DNA of 64,000 nt from Epiperipatus broadwayi. Lineage: Eukaryota > Onychophora > Udeonychophora > Euonychophora > Peripatidae. Positions 1 to 11,775 of the stretch are shown in pieces. How positions within the stretch are numbered: position 1 is the stretch's first letter; each line of letters opens with the position of its first letter. The stretch covers positions 1 through 64,000 of the forward strand of contig JAQFVV010006721.1 of the NCBI GenBank assembly GCA_028023455.1, written 5' to 3'. A model generated the notes under the pieces. It was not told the DNA's origin. It saw only the letters and a list, made by a program, of their open reading frames with translations, and ran no database searches. The translations under genes were made by a program, and so were the position numbers.

Positions 1-50
1 ATATGCGTGTGTGTGTGTGTCTTTCTCAAAAAAATTATAACTATTTATAT

Positions 51-830
51 GTAAACTTATTATTATAAAGCACTGAAAATTTAGAAATTATTCAATTGGA
101 AGTCAATCTCCAATAATGTGCTATTACTTAAGTATTATAAATTTTCATGCATTTGTCCAACAGTAAGAGTTAAAAAAACTTAATCACTTAATTCTATATA
201 CACCAACTCTTACAGACCATTCTTAAATCAGGGCTTGAGTCTATTGTGTGCCTGATGTTATAATCAAATATTCAATTGTACAAATCTATTTAACCTATCA
301 CAGAAGAAAGACAGTGTTCGGGATTTTTAACCACCTAGAATAGACAAACATGACTTGTAAATGTAAACCTATTATTATAAAGCGCTGAAAACTGAAATTA
401 TTCAAATGGAAGTCAATCTCTGATAATGCGCTATTTCTTAAATATTATAAATTTCCATGCCCTTGCCTGTCGGTAAGAGTTAAAAAAAACAGGAGAATCA
501 CTTAAGTTTAGAGTGTACATTCTATATATACCAACTCTTACAGATCATGTTTAAATCAGGGCATGAGTCTATTGTGTGCCTGATGTTCTTTCTCCTGATA
601 TGGGTTAAATAGATTTGTACAATTGAATATTTGATTATAACATCAGGCACCCAATAGACTCAAGCCCTGATTTAAACATGGTCTGTAAGAGTTGGTGTAT
701 ATAGAATGTATGCTCTAAACTTAAGTGTTTCACTTAAGTTTTTTAAACTCTTACCTGCAGGTGTGTGTGTGGAAATTTATAATATTTAAGAAATAGCGCA
801 TTATAGGAGATTGACTTCCGTTTGAATAAC
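51..830. repeat. Three copies of a ~240-bp repeat, two direct and one inverted
   Basis: A block beginning with a gtaaacttattattataaag-like start occurs at about 51-312 and again at 361-592 in the same orientation, and a third time inverted at about 597-830. Shared landmarks are the ggaagtcaatctc segment, ccaactcttacag and cctgatgtt. The second and third copies face each other and form a near-perfect hairpin centred near 595. No coding potential is seen. This looks like a non-autonomous element or a local inverted duplication; the family is not recognised. Confidence 0.7.
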
Positions 831-1230
831 TATCTATATGTTTAATTTTACTTTCTTCTTCTGCAATACGAACTTCATTTTGTATCTCTATATCAACTTT
901 AAATCTTGGTAAATTCTTAAGCTATATCCCTTGATAAGTTTTTAAGCCAGAAATGCTGACCTAGTTTAAATCATGAGTAGTTCACATCAAGCAAAGTTTT
1001 CTAATTTTAATATCTATATATTTTTTTTTAAAAATATACCTTCATCATCCCAACTATCTTCTACTTTTTTGTGATTACAATTATTATTTCTATTGCTTAA
1101 ATGTAACCTATAATTATACATATATATAAGGGCGTGTGTGCGTGTAAATAGATATAGGCAAATGTGCTTTGCAATTAATAAATCTTTATGAATCTTCACA
1201 CTTATAATTTATTTCTAAAAATAATTTATC

Positions 1231-1553
1231 ATATATAGGGTCTATGAGTACAGACTTTCACATGACCCACCACTCTCCACTCCATCTCATAACACTGGCA
1301 CACCTGAACACAAATACGTCGAGAAGATAAATAATCACCAATATCCGTATTTCATGCTAAACCAGCAATCATCAGTTTGTCTAGATTACCATCTCTACAC
1401 ATATATGCTATAAGTGCTCAGATATATATTAAGATAGCCAATCTTCATACTTCAATGGACAGGCTTCAATCCACTCCACACTAACTCTTCAACCGTCCAT
1501 CCAATTGAAAATCTGATGATGGAATGCTCAAATGCCACCCTGAGGCCGAGATT
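1231..1553 (-). repeat. Family A dispersed repeat (tRNA-like SINE candidate)
   Basis: First of about ten copies of the most frequent repeat in the window. Read on the minus strand, the unit has a block related to gatgatggaatgctc, then gtctagattaccatctc, a gatgagtgctggtttagcatg-type block, and ends in a box resembling an RNA polymerase III B box (gtctgagttcgaatccc in the better copies). That suggests a tRNA-related head, but the cloverleaf is poor. Other copies: 15.5, 16.6, 20.7, 29.4, 29.9, 31.9, 32.1, 42.7-43.0, 48.1 and 61.4 kb. Confidence 0.65.
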
Positions 1554-3394
1554 AATTTATATTTTTATAATTTCAGTAAACCTAATAAATAAAATGTTAA
1601 AATTATATAAAATATTTATATATACATACACAAACACAGCAAATTTTAACCTTGAAAGTTTATTATATCGGCAATTTACAGAGGACGTAATTTATTCTAA
1701 CAAAATTAGTTAGAACAAGTAGCAACAATTTTTAATCATTAATATCCATCATTATTATAAATTCTATAAAATATAACTATCTATCCACTTTTTATTTTTA
1801 CCATCTTTTTTTTAAATAGATGCTACTTTATAAATTTCTTCCTGTATTTAAATAGATAAATAACAATCTTTGTTACCAAATAAAAATACATATAATTTAA
1901 CAATGGCGAGATGTGGTTGTGCATGTGAATATTTGCATACAGTTATAATAACTAAATAGTTCAAAATTAGTAAAATTGCAAAACATATGTGTTTTCATCC
2001 GACCCCACGAAAAGGTAGTTGGTTCCTTTTTTAAACTGATTACAGTGTCATCTCTAAATCAATGTATGTGTTAGTAGCAATATAGTTTAAATCAAGGGTG
2101 GGAATCTTCGGCCCTCGAAAGTTCTCAATATGGTCCCCAGACATTTTTTAAAACATATATAAATTGGTTCTGTATAAAATTTCTATTTAAACGTGCACTT
2201 GGTTCAAATATTGAATTAACGAAAAAGATGAAATAATAAAATAATCAGATTGAAATATGAATACTATGTGAATATGTGTAATACATATCAATTCTCAACT
2301 GTGCGTGATATATGGAACAAAAAAAATTTACAATTTTATGTTAAAATTTTATTTCCATAAGTTTAAAAAAGGAAAAAAAAATTCAGTATCATTTTCTAAT
2401 GTCAGATCACTAATCAATATGATTTTAGCCAAAATAAAAAAACAACATATGGTCAAAGCTTTATATACATAGGGCATTATATATATATAAAGTTAAACTA
2501 TTTTTAAACTGTGTGACATTTCCAGCTTTCTTTTTTCTATATAGTAATTTTCAAAAACACACATAAAGGGTATAATTTTATGCAATAAGTTTGTTTTTCA
2601 TAACAAGGGACACAGATGGAATAAGTCAGACCGCTCTAATGTCAGATCGCATTTGTTTTAGAGATTAAAAAAAGAAAGTGAAGTAAACCAAGACAATAAA
2701 TATGGGCTCCTGGTTCTTTAAAAATTTGTTATATATATATATTGTTAAAAGGAGGTTGCCTTGACAACAGTTTGAAATTGTTGATTGTTAATGATATTGG
2801 GATTGTTTAAGAGTGTACTGGCTTTTAATGATATATATATATTCAAAAAGTATTAAGTTATGTATTATAAAAATTAAAAATATCCATATATAACAATATA
2901 AAAATATCTATATATAAAATTTCTTTTTAATTTTGCATAGGACACAAAAATATTAACCATACCATTGAATACAGTAATTTGCAAAAGAAAAAAAAAATCC
3001 AATTCTACATTAAAACTTTTTAAAAAAAAAAAACCTGTGGTTACAATTTTAATGACTGTGGATATCAGCTCATTATGTAATATAATATGGTTAAACCGTA
3101 TTATGACCATATGTATTTGTTTATAATTCTGTGTGAAAGCCAAAATCAAAACATTTGCAATTCTACCTTAAAAGTTCTTTCTTAAAATAATAATAATTTT
3201 TTAATAATTTTGATGTCTCCATAGGATTCCATTATTCTAATTCAATGTTACAATATCTCTTCAGGATGAACAGCACGCAGTTCTTCTTTATATAAAAAGT
3301 TTAATTATTGAAAAATCATACTTTATTTGTTATTTATCCAATTAAGTTGAATAATTTTACTTTTGGAAAATGTATGTAATCAAGCACAAGTGTG
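1554..3394. other. AT-rich spacer, no gene seen
   Basis: Short open frames here are what AT-rich DNA gives by chance and have no recognisable protein. Near 2093-2160 there is a short stretch reminiscent of hAT transposon ends (gggtgggaatcttcggccc) without a matching second end. At 2744-2775 lies an end of the repeat family with the gttgccttgacaac motif described at 44 kb. Several (TA)n runs occur near 2480, 2735 and 2830. Confidence 0.6.
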
Positions 3395-3492
3395 TGTAAC
3401 TGCTCCCAAAAGTGTTAATACAAATACAAATAGCTAACTAAAAATATTAAACACTGAGCCTTTCAAGGATCTTCCATCATAATCATAGTTGC

Positions 3493-3725
3493 TTACCTAA
3501 ATTTATCAAATATGCTAATTCCATCTTTTTGATAGAGAAAAACGTGTCCTTCCTGTTTATGGACGCTGTCCAGAGATAAATAAAGCCTCTTTGATCTTTC
3601 TTTGAGTCATGTCTCTCTCTACATACGATGGTAGATTGTCCAGAATGCACTCATGGTAACTTGTGCACTGGTGCTGATAAAAAACTGAATAAGTAGACGG
3701 ATCATTGCAAGCTCTATTGTAAGAA
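3493..3725 (-). pseudogene. Inverted Penelope-like element C-terminal fragment
   Basis: Minus-strand partner of the arm at 4.0-4.3 kb. It reads YSVFYQHQCTS, then a frame with YVERDMTQRKIKEALFISG, and after a shift KDGISIFDKFR followed by a stop at 3493-3495. RKIKEALFI and DGISIFDKF look better preserved than the plus-strand copy, so the two copies decayed independently after the inverted pair formed. This is only the last third of the nuclease domain and its 3' end. Confidence 0.55.
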
Positions 3726-3754
3726 TAAACCTCTCAACTCTCACACCACACAGG

Positions 3755-4260
3755 ATAAACCCAGGTTATTACTTCCATACATACCCAATTTACACAAGAA
3801 ACTACATTCCATCTTTAACAACAAATGTCAGCTCTGTTTTAGAACCCCTCCAAATTCTAACAATCTAATTAACAATACCAAAGATCAAACTCCACTGTTA
3901 CAGACCCCCCATACAGTATATAACATTGCTTGTCCAAATAACTATTCAAAGGCACATATTATGGGGAAAGCAGACATCTTTGCCACACGATTGCACAACA
4001 CAGTATTGTACTAATAGAGCTCTGCAACATCCATCTACTTATTCAGTTTTTTATCACACCAGTGCACAAGTCACCATGAGTGCATTCCAGACAATCCTAC
4101 CATTGTATGTAGAGAGAGACATGACCTCAAAAAAGATCAAAGAGGCTTTATTTTTTCTCACACGCGATGCCAAAACAGGAAGACACGTATTTTCTCATCA
4201 AAAGATGGAATTAGCATATTTGCATTTAAACGTAAGCAAGCTATGATTATGAAGGCAAGA
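3755..4260 (+). pseudogene. Penelope-like element C-terminus with GIY-YIG endonuclease remnant
   Basis: In PLEs the reverse transcriptase is followed by a linker and a GIY-YIG nuclease that nicks the target for priming. Here one frame reads PRLLLPYIPNL, then KCQLCF, a KDQTPLLQTPHTVYNIACP segment corresponding to the PLE linker and the GVYKI..C start of GIY-YIG, then HIMGKADIFATRLHNT, matching the YIG..T.....RL..H region with the Y and G partly lost (HIM for YIG). A frameshift and two stops follow near 4010. The frame then shifts to one containing YVERDMTSKKIKEALFF, the usual RKIKEAL end of the domain. No reverse transcriptase is left upstream. The identification rests on motif order, not on a search. 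Confidence 0.6.
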
Positions 4261-5429
4261 TCCTTTGAAACCTCAGCTGTTTTATATTTTTAGTTAGCTA
4301 TTTGTTTTGTATTACACTTTTGACAGTCCGCACCCCTTGTGTTGTTATTTATATTCAATTCTATATAAAATATAAAACTAAAATGTTCACAATTCCATGT
4401 TTAAATGTTTTAATTTTAAAAATGTCAATACAAAAATACTTTTTTGAAGACATTTTTAAATTTAACCACTTTTTTGGAAAAAATGTTCAAAGAATCTTTA
4501 ACTTTTTATTATGAATTTTTTGCTACTTAGTAGTGCAAAATTTTAAGTAAATGCAAATAAATAGTGGGTTTAAATGTATTTTTCTCACTTGTTTATTTTT
4601 TTAAGCAATACAGGTATTTACTAATAAATGAACTACCTTTTATGAATGAGGGTGCCAATAGCGATTATCAAGCTTTTCAGAGTATCCTTATCCTCAGATC
4701 AGTTTCTGCTCTAGCTTTCATCAGTGAGGCACTAGGATATTCAAGCATTAGATTTAAAATACATTTAAGAGAAGAAGAACCTATGTTGGAAGACTTGGTA
4801 TGGCAGAGTATAAATAGAAAAGAAAAGGGAAGGTGGTATAGGAATTATGTCAAAAAAGTATTTAAATATTGTTAAACATTTATGGTTTGAGATAAAGTTA
4901 GGAAGACAAGAATGATTGGTGTCTATAGTGTATTTAGCTACTGGAGATAGTCAAACTATAATGGAGTGGAACAGTAGCATACATGTGCCTAGTTAAGGAT
5001 ATACAGAGTTTTTTTTAAAAAAAGGGGGGGGGAATAATGGTTATAAGGGATATGAATGGTTTTATTAAAGAAATTGATGATGTAGATAGCAAGAATGAAT
5101 AGTTTAGTACCGGCTTATGATGTGATTTCCTTGCAACCGTTTATGATATACAAAAATGTTAGAACTTTTATTAAAGACAATATTCAAATATCTGCCACTT
5201 ACTAATATAAAAAAAATTTGCAATCAAGTGAACATAAGTTAGAAATTTATTTTATTTTTTATTAAATTATTTTTTTATATTTATTTAATAAAATACATTT
5301 AAGTTTTTTAATTCTTAAATATTCTTTATTTTACAGGTTGGTGTTTGAGGAATTTTATGTATTTCTAAAAATGTTTCAAATTTGAAATCAACTTTGAACT
5401 CAGGATAATTAAAACAATGATAGTCTGTA

Positions 5430-5555
5430 TTAATAATCTTATTAGTCATTCATTAGACTAGAGATTATTCAATAATGAATAATATTTACACTACAGAAAT
5501 ATTATTTATTATTGGATAATTTCTAGTCTAAGGAATGACTGGTAAAAATTATTAA
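5430..5555. repeat. Short hairpin element inserted in the LINE
   Basis: Arms of about 58 bp (5430-5487 and 5497-5555) pair around a loop of roughly 9 bases; gactagagattattcaataa faces ttattggataatttctagtc. The flanking 5.56-5.63 kb segment (tgtgagggcagcactttgat) is related to a stretch on the other strand at 34.75-34.87 kb, so this is a dispersed repeat rather than LINE sequence. It probably landed between the endonuclease and RT parts. Confidence 0.6.
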
Positions 5556-5589
5556 TATATTTTTATTAAATAATTTGTGTCACATTTGT

Positions 5590-7945
5590 GAGGGCAGCAC
5601 TTTGATACTTACCAATTATGCAGAGAATATAAGAGTGCTATTAAGAACAAAGAAAGTGGAAAAGGTGTTAATGTTAAATGGGAAAAGTACTTAGAAAAAA
5701 GAAGTTGACTAAAATAGATTAATTATAGAGAGAGAATGAAATTGAATAGTAAATTGTTGGAGGATATTAACAAAAGTGGAGAAAATGGGAGTAAAAAATT
5801 TTGGAAATACATTAAAAGAAGGAATGTAGGGGAGAAAGAAATAGTATTACTAGATGATGAGAGAAATAGAGTGTAGCTCTAGCAAAGAATTACAGATAAT
5901 CTTAAACAAGTATGTAATGGATATAGAAAAAATGTTAGATGTGAAAGACAGAGTGATAGCAAACATGAAAGCAAATAGTAATGGGAATATTAGGTTTACA
6001 AAAAGTGAACTGAATGAGGCAGGTAAGAAATTGAAAAGTGGAAAGGCAAGAGGTTTGGGTAAATGGGCAGCCGAGATGGTAATGAATTTGGAGAATAGGG
6101 CAAAATTAAAATTATTATAATGTTTTAACAAGATGGCACAGAAGAGAGATTTTCTGGGTACTTGGAGTAATACAAGAGTAAGGCTGCTATTTAAAGAAAA
6201 GGGTAAGGATCATAGAAAGTTAAACAACTATAGACCGATAGCGGTAACATCAGTGCTATATAAAGTTTTTTCATACATGGTGGTTGGAAGAGTTGCAAAA
6301 TGGATGGAAGAAAATAATATAGTGGGAGAAATGCAAGGTGGTTTTTGATCAGATAGTCATATAGGAGATAGTTTATTTGTAGTTACACAACTTATGAATA
6401 TGAGTTGAAATATAGGTAGACATATGGTTTTTATAGATATAGAGAAAGCATATGATAGAATAAATGGAAATAGATTATGGGGAAGTTTAGTAAATTTGGG
6501 AATGGATGGAGCTTTAGTGGATATTATTAAAAAATTATATGAAAATAATTACTATACATAAATCAGTTATAATTAAAAATGGGGTGGGACTAAGGCAAGG
6601 ATGCCCTATGTCATGTATTTTGTTTGTGTTGTATTTGAGAGAAATGGAGAGAGCAATAGAAAGACTAGGAAGAGGGGTAGAGATACCATTAATAGGTGGC
6701 AAGGGAGTATATACATTGTCAGGTCTTTTATTTGTGGATGATGTCTTTTTGTGTGTAGAAAGAAGGGAAGATATGGAAGTTATGCTGAGGACATGTGCAA
6801 GGCTGGGTGAAGAGATGGGATTTAAATTTAGTGAAGTAAAATCAAAAGTAATGATGATTAATAATGGGGAAAGAGAAGACAGAGAATTTTTATTAGGTAT
6901 ATAAAGTTAAGTGTGGTCAATGGATATAACTATTTGGGAATTGTCTTAAGTAATCAGAGAAATTGCTTGGATGAATGGGAGAAAAATTGACAAATGAAGC
7001 AAAGAAAAGGATTGATAAAGAAATTAACAGTGTTCTCATATAATAAGTATGATGTAGCTACAATTGTATGGAAGGGAATGGCAGTAACATGAATAACAAA
7101 TGATGGTCATGTGTTATGTGTTAGTCAAGGGGTATTAGACTACTTAGAAAATGTACAAAGAGAAATAGGAAGACATGCATTAGATGCAGATGTGTGGATG
7201 GCAAAGGAGGTAATTCAAGGAGAAATGGGATGGTCAAGATTTTATATGAGAGATGCAAAAAGCAAAATGAAAATGTTTGATAGATTGCAGTTTATGGATA
7301 ATAAAAAAATAGCCAAAACAGTATTTAATTGAGTTATGAATAAAAGGCAGGCAACAAGATGGTTGAGAAAGGCAATGCAATATGCAGAAGATTTGGATAA
7401 AGAATTTATGTCAATATACTTATACAAAATGTGGGATGATTGTGATGGGAGAATTATTGAGTGTTATAATATTAAGGAATGGGATAGAAGAATAGATGCA
7501 TTAATAACCAATAAAGAGTTGGAGAGATGGAGAACTAGTATGGAAAGTAAAAAGTTTTAATATATATAGAAGTAAACAGAATATTGGATGCAAGTTAATT
7601 TATAAGAATAGCAAGGAAAATAGTTTACTATTTAAGGCTCAAATAAGATCTTTAGCAACAAAGGAATATACACATAAATGGAAAAATGTGGGCGATTTAA
7701 TCTACCAGTTGTGTAAGGAAGGCATAGAAAATGTTAGGCATCTGCTAATTGAATGTAAATGCCTGAAAGCAGAAAGGCTACAAATAATGAAGTTGTGGAA
7801 GAATAAATATAAACAAAGTGATTACACAGAAAGTGGGTTATTGGTTTTTATGCTGGGTTTTGGAAAAGATAAGGGGGATTTAGATATAAAGGCCATGGAG
7901 TTGACAAAGATAATGTTGTGGAAATGGGATGGAGCAGGATAGAGA
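5590..7945 (+). pseudogene. LINE reverse transcriptase pseudogene
   Basis: Frames switch several times but the domain order is clear. FWKYIKRRN near 5790, then FTKSELNEAGKKLKSGKARG (about 5996) is the usual linker before the RT. The RT begins with LLFKEKGKDHRKLNNYRPIA (6186), continues with FIDIEKAYDRI (6430, motif A aspartate), GVGLRQGCPMS (6580, motif B) and LLFVDDVFLC (6727, motif C; the usual FADD is FVDD here). Later pieces include KEVIQGEMGWSRFYMRDAKS (7205) and, at 7688-7942, LCKEGIENVRHLLIECKCL, the CX..HX..C-type motif common at LINE C-termini. Breaks lie near 6120, 6348, 6560, 6904, 7332 and 7560. Confidence 0.8.
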
Positions 7946-8134
7946 AGAATATGGGAAAACTTAGGGCAGGGAATGGAAAAGAAGGTTAAAGTGGCTAAGA
8001 GGTTTCTCTGGGCATAGTTGCTGAGAGATTCCTGATTTTGTATAAGAAGTCACAGTGAATCACATCTCATCACATAAACTTGTATAATTTGGCACTATAT
8101 ATATATATATATACTGAACAATAATAAAAATATG

Positions 8135-8365
8135 TCTAAGAAATTGTGGTCTGTGCTAATTGATGAGTGCTGGTTCAGTATGAAATGTTTATCTTAGGGA
8201 TCATAGATTTTTTTCACATCTTTGGTTATATGTTTATGATTACGTCTCTCCAAAAGATAATAATAGTGGATAAAAACCAATCTCTACTTTGCATAAGAGT
8301 GGTGTAGTGAAAATTGTAATTACAGAAATATTATTCATTAATAGTAGCCTACCTCCACTTAATAT
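8135..8365 (+). repeat. Repeat shared with 34.5-34.75 kb (family A relative)
   Basis: Begins with attgtggtctgtgctaattg and gatgagtgctggttcagtat, the family A block, then diverges into ttggttatatgtttatgatt, gtctctccaaaag and a tail gtgtagtgaaaattgtaatt. The whole ~225 bp matches 34520-34745 in reverse orientation. Its tail (ttacactacagaaatatt-like) also recurs at 5.49 and 16.69 kb. It sits directly behind the LINE 3' end. Confidence 0.6.
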
Positions 8366-8473
8366 TAATATTACTTAAGAATAAAATAATCATTGATTAT
8401 ATTTTGTTTTATATAACAGAAATAAATTTTAATAAATGTTGAAGTAATTTTTTTTTCAAATAGATAAGGTTTT

Positions 8474-8568
8474 TTTTATCTCTCATGTGTCAAAGCATCG
8501 GCCAGGAAGCGAACCCGAGACTACTGCTTGTATGGCAGCTGTGCTGACCACTCGGGTACCAATGCTTG
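8474..8568 (-). mobile_element. tRNA-Val-derived SINE with perfect target duplication
   Basis: On the minus strand this is a tRNA-like head followed by an A-rich tail (the T run on the plus strand at 8471-8477). Compared with the best copy (41.7 kb), the anticodon stem-loop and the B box (gggttcgcttcc in inverse) are recognisable. The 12-bp sequence agataaggtttt occurs at 8462-8473 and again at 8569-8580, exactly flanking the element, the mark of LINE-driven retroposition. The anticodon region is mutated here, so it is no functional tRNA. Confidence 0.8.
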
Positions 8569-8580
8569 AGATAAGGTTTT

Positions 8581-10208
8581 AAAACAAACAAGTAAACAAA
8601 AATCAGTAAAAAGAAGTTTTATAAATGAAGAGATATTAAAAAGTAGAAATAAGGATTAAATTAACAGCATAGAAATAAAAATAGAAATCCTTTAGAAAAA
8701 ATGAGACAATTTTTAGTTTTATTCATTTTGTATGACTATGTTCAGTTTTTTCTCTTCCCAATGTTGAGTGTCTAGCAAAAAGATACTACCAACGATAGTT
8801 TTCCAATGTTGCCGACCATAATTGAATACCATTCTAGCATTTTGGTTGTATAAGTCCATCATAAACTTTAATGATCCCTATATATCATTAAAGTTTTTTT
8901 TAAATAAACAATTATCAAAGAAAACAAGTCAAAACAACAAGAATAACAATGCTAGATACATGCTTCATATTAATAATCATATCAATATAAAGATATTTAA
9001 TTTTGAGGGGAGGGGGAGAAAATTAAAACAGCTTTTAAGAGAATATATTTTTATGTGATAATGATGTAAGAAATATTTATGTAAGTAATATAATAATTTT
9101 TCATTAACTTTAATAAAAATGTAAAACGTCCGAAAATGGAAGATTTAGAACATTATCTGATTATTATTTTTTATATGCTTGTCTAAAAAATTATAATGAA
9201 GAATTTGTATGTTAAATTTACCAACTTTGAAAATAAACATGAAAATCAAATGAGCAAAAAGCAATATTTTCTAAAGATGTAATGAATTAGAGGATAATTG
9301 CAGAAGTGCATAATTATGTTACTTGGTTAAAGAAAGTAATATATATTAAGGCTATGCTCCTAAAATGCGACAATAGGGACCTCTACAAATCTAAACACAA
9401 GATTAATGACTTTAAAACACAAGAGCGGCCACTCTTATCTTTGACCTAATTTCTAATTATATAGGTTAATCTAAAGCATTTTGATTTGAGAGCATGAAGC
9501 TATTACACACTGATTAAGTCCACAATTTCTATACAAATTAACACATGCAAAATCTTTTGACTTACAATGAGTCAGTGTGAAGTTCTTATAATTAGAAATC
9601 TTTTAAAACAATTTAAAGTTGTAATTAATAATTTGTAAAGCACATACTCATACTCATTACATAATATATATTAAAGAAAGAAAATGAAGTGAAGAAAATA
9701 TAAACTTCCGGATTGCATTTGGATGATCTAAATATATTTTAGAAAGCTAATATTTTGATCAATATATTTTGATTGCCTTTGATTATGCTTATAATCATAG
9801 ATTTCAAAATAAAATTTTAAAAGACTTCAAAAATACAAATGAGATTTTAAAAAATATATGGACTTTAATCCAAACTAATATTTAAAAATGTAAAATAAAA
9901 AGATTTAAGAGTAAATAATTTACTGACGTTAAGCATTTAAAAAAATATTTTAAAAAGTGATTAACAGGAGCTTAGATCAAGCATTTTGTTTGATAATTAT
10001 ATTCGTAAAATAATGTAAAAGGCCTTTTTTCTCTCAATATTAACTATTAATGGTAAATGTACAAGTTGTAAAGCTTCTTACATAAAGTTTATTATGCTAA
10101 TTAACCTATCAATATTTATATATTTACATAATAATAGGCTAAAACTTAATAAACTGCCTTTTCCTACCATAGTTTCAGATCTTTAAGCAGTCAAAGAATA
10201 CTGACGTA
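8581..10208. other. AT-rich spacer with one dispersed repeat
   Basis: No convincing coding region. The stretch is mostly low-complexity A/T sequence; the only dispersed repeat noticed is at 9345-9490 (separate entry). Confidence 0.55.
9345..9490 (+). repeat. Dispersed repeat with tagggacctctacaaatct block
   Basis: About 145 bp (atgcgacaatagggacctct, gactttaaaacacaagagcg, gccactcttatcttt, ctaaagcattttgattt) that recurs in the same orientation at 16080-16225. The first half also resembles the arms of the palindrome at 18.63-18.83 kb (ggtagggacctctgcaggtc). Probably a family of hairpin elements with partial copies; no coding potential. Confidence 0.6.
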
Positions 10209-10744
10209 CAAAGGAGGACCCAAAAATAACTGGAATCATTCTCTGGTATGTGTGCCTATTATAGTATATGCTTTTGCTGTTACATACTTTTTTCAGGAAT
10301 TCTTCTGTATCAATCTGCCAAATAACATCATCTTGTGAAATCGTGAATTCATGTAGCACATTTTTTTAAACGAATTTCACGTATTTGTGATTTTTTTTGT
10401 AATGGCTAAAATGTTTTAATTAATGCTGGTTTTTTTTTTTTATACAAACAGCATTTTTCTCTTAGAAATGGTCAGACATTTTATCTGAAAGTTTTGAAAC
10501 ATTTACATGATATGTTAAGATGTAAACATCCCATTTTGTGCAAAAAAAGAGTGCAAACTCCATCTCAACAGTGTCATCTTTCAGTGCCTTGAGTGTGAAA
10601 CACTTTTTTAAGTAAATTAATCATAATTCAGTTTATCTATCAACCTCTCATTTTCTGCAATTTTTTTCATTTTTTAAATGAAAAAAAATGTCTCTTTTTT
10701 GCAGACTTAGAAATGGAGGGGGGTTGACAGAAGTGTTAAATTGC

Positions 10745-11450
10745 ATCACTTTGCATTATAGCCATTCAGTGCAAACTGGAGTAATCAATGGATGACAGAA
10801 GGCTTGTGTATAAAATCCCCATCTAGTGCCTACTCATCCAATATCCCCAAACTAGTTTCTGGCTTGTGACTTGGATGCCAGAAGGCTGGTGCATAAAATC
10901 CCCATTTTGGGCCTACTAATCCATTATCCCCAGACTAATTTCTGGCTTGTGGCCTTTGTCAGTGAGGAGCTTTAGATCTGAGAGCACTGCACCTAGATCT
11001 TAGGATAGTGGTGGCTATGGTTATTAAATAACCAAAGATACCAAAATGTATAGGTATTGAACTGAGTTCAGACCTGTGTGACTATATAAGCTAATGATCT
11101 TGGATTGAAAACATTATTGTGTTTTCAATTTAAGATTCATGGTTTTGTAGTTAAGTAGAGATAAGAGGTGGCTGCCAGAGGGTTGCATTAGAACCTAAGA
11201 CCTAGGTTCAGAACTCTCAGATCCAAGGTTTTTCACTGACGGAGGCCACAAGCCAGAAACTAGTTTGGGGATATTGGATGAGTAGGCACTAGATGGAGAT
11301 TTTATGCACAAGCCTTCTGGCATCCATTGATTACTTTGGCTTGCACTGAGTGGTAATACTGTATGGAGAGTTTTGCCAGTTTTAATAATAGGTATAAGCA
11401 ATCATAAGAAATGTCAATCATGTGATGTTTATTAGTAGACTACTTTGAAA
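10745..11450 (+). mobile_element. Hammerhead foldback copy inside the mariner-like element
   Basis: Two arms of the foldback family flank a unique centre. The left arm contains an extra partial duplication (atgccagaaggctggtgc near 10877). The centre (10980-11200) keeps the promoter-like block: a tgaactgagttca dyad at 11058-11070 and ctatataag at 11082-11090. Hammerhead remnants are present but damaged: on the minus strand at 10921-10979 the core reads CUGACAA (position 8 changed), and on the plus strand at 11221-11279 it reads CUGACGG (position 9 changed). The right (3') end gatcatgtgatgttta-like is near 11430. Confidence 0.7.
11058..11090 (+). promoter_or_regulatory. Promoter-like block of the foldback family (dyad plus TATA-like box)
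   Basis: The dyad tgaactgagttca is followed 11 bases later by ctatataag. The same arrangement appears at 27.55 (-), 27.77 and 36.17 kb, where CATATG sits between the two parts. It lies upstream of the hammerhead in each case, as a promoter within a PLE pseudo-LTR would. Transcriptional function is inferred, not shown. Confidence 0.4.
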
Positions 11451-11775
11451 AGTAACAAACTTGTTTAGACGTATGCATTGCATTAAATAGACTATACTTT
11501 TTAAAGCAATTTAATTTGTAACAGCTAAAAATAAATATACAATTTTTTATTATAATATTACTGTTATTTTTTGGGTCCCCCTTGTATATCTGACTGTAAC
11601 CGATTGAGAGTTTTATTTGTCTATATTCTATTGGTTTATTAAGTAGTGGCTGTTATCATGTGAATCACAATTGAAAACCATCTTATTGGCAATTTATGAT
11701 TTATTATACAAATATGCTATACACATGTAATTACATGATAACAGCTCAAATTTATCTAAGCCATGAATTTTCAAC

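Larger units (their letters stand above)
3395..4335. mobile_element. Head-to-head pair of Penelope-like element 3' ends
   Basis: About 330 bp at 3395-3725 is repeated in inverse orientation at about 4003-4335, separated by some 280 bp. Outer ends match (aaatagctaactaaaaatat on the left, atatttttagttagctattt on the right). Both arms encode the end of a Penelope-like element (PLE) reading frame, and the plus-strand copy keeps more of the gene. PLEs are known to insert with inverted partial copies at the 5' end, which fits this architecture. Both copies are frame-broken and surely inactive. Confidence 0.65.
4560..8128 (+). mobile_element. Non-LTR retrotransposon (LINE family 1), long degenerate copy
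   Basis: The longest LINE in the window. Weak traces of an AP-type endonuclease appear at about 4600-5110 (YLATGDSQ; VIRDMNGFI, compare the GDMNGH signature). A hairpin repeat interrupts it at 5.43-5.56 kb. From about 5590 the pre-RT linker, reverse transcriptase and a C-terminal cysteine-histidine region follow. The 3' end is at about 8128, after (TA)n and an aataaaaa run. Parts of the same family are at 19.1-20.2 kb (+) and 22.0-23.6 kb (-). Many stops and frameshifts make it inactive. The clade is not assigned. Confidence 0.8.
10209..11584. mobile_element. Mariner/Tc1-like element remnant with terminal inverted repeats
   Basis: The left end caaaggaggacccaaaaata (10209-10230) is the inverse of the right end tattttttgggtcccccttg (ending 11584) apart from a few mismatches, and TA lies on both sides (10207-10208, 11585-11586), the usual target of mariner/Tc1 transposons. 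The length is near that of a mariner, but about 700 bp in the middle is a later foldback insertion, and no transposase frame is visible. It is a deletion derivative. Confidence 0.55.

Noticed and set aside
2093-2160. hAT transposon end
   Set aside because: Only one end-like word is visible and no partner end or 8-bp duplication was found.
11221-11279. Active hammerhead in the 11-kb foldback
   Set aside because: Position 9 of the core is G instead of A; the minus-strand partner at 10921-10979 has A at position 8.
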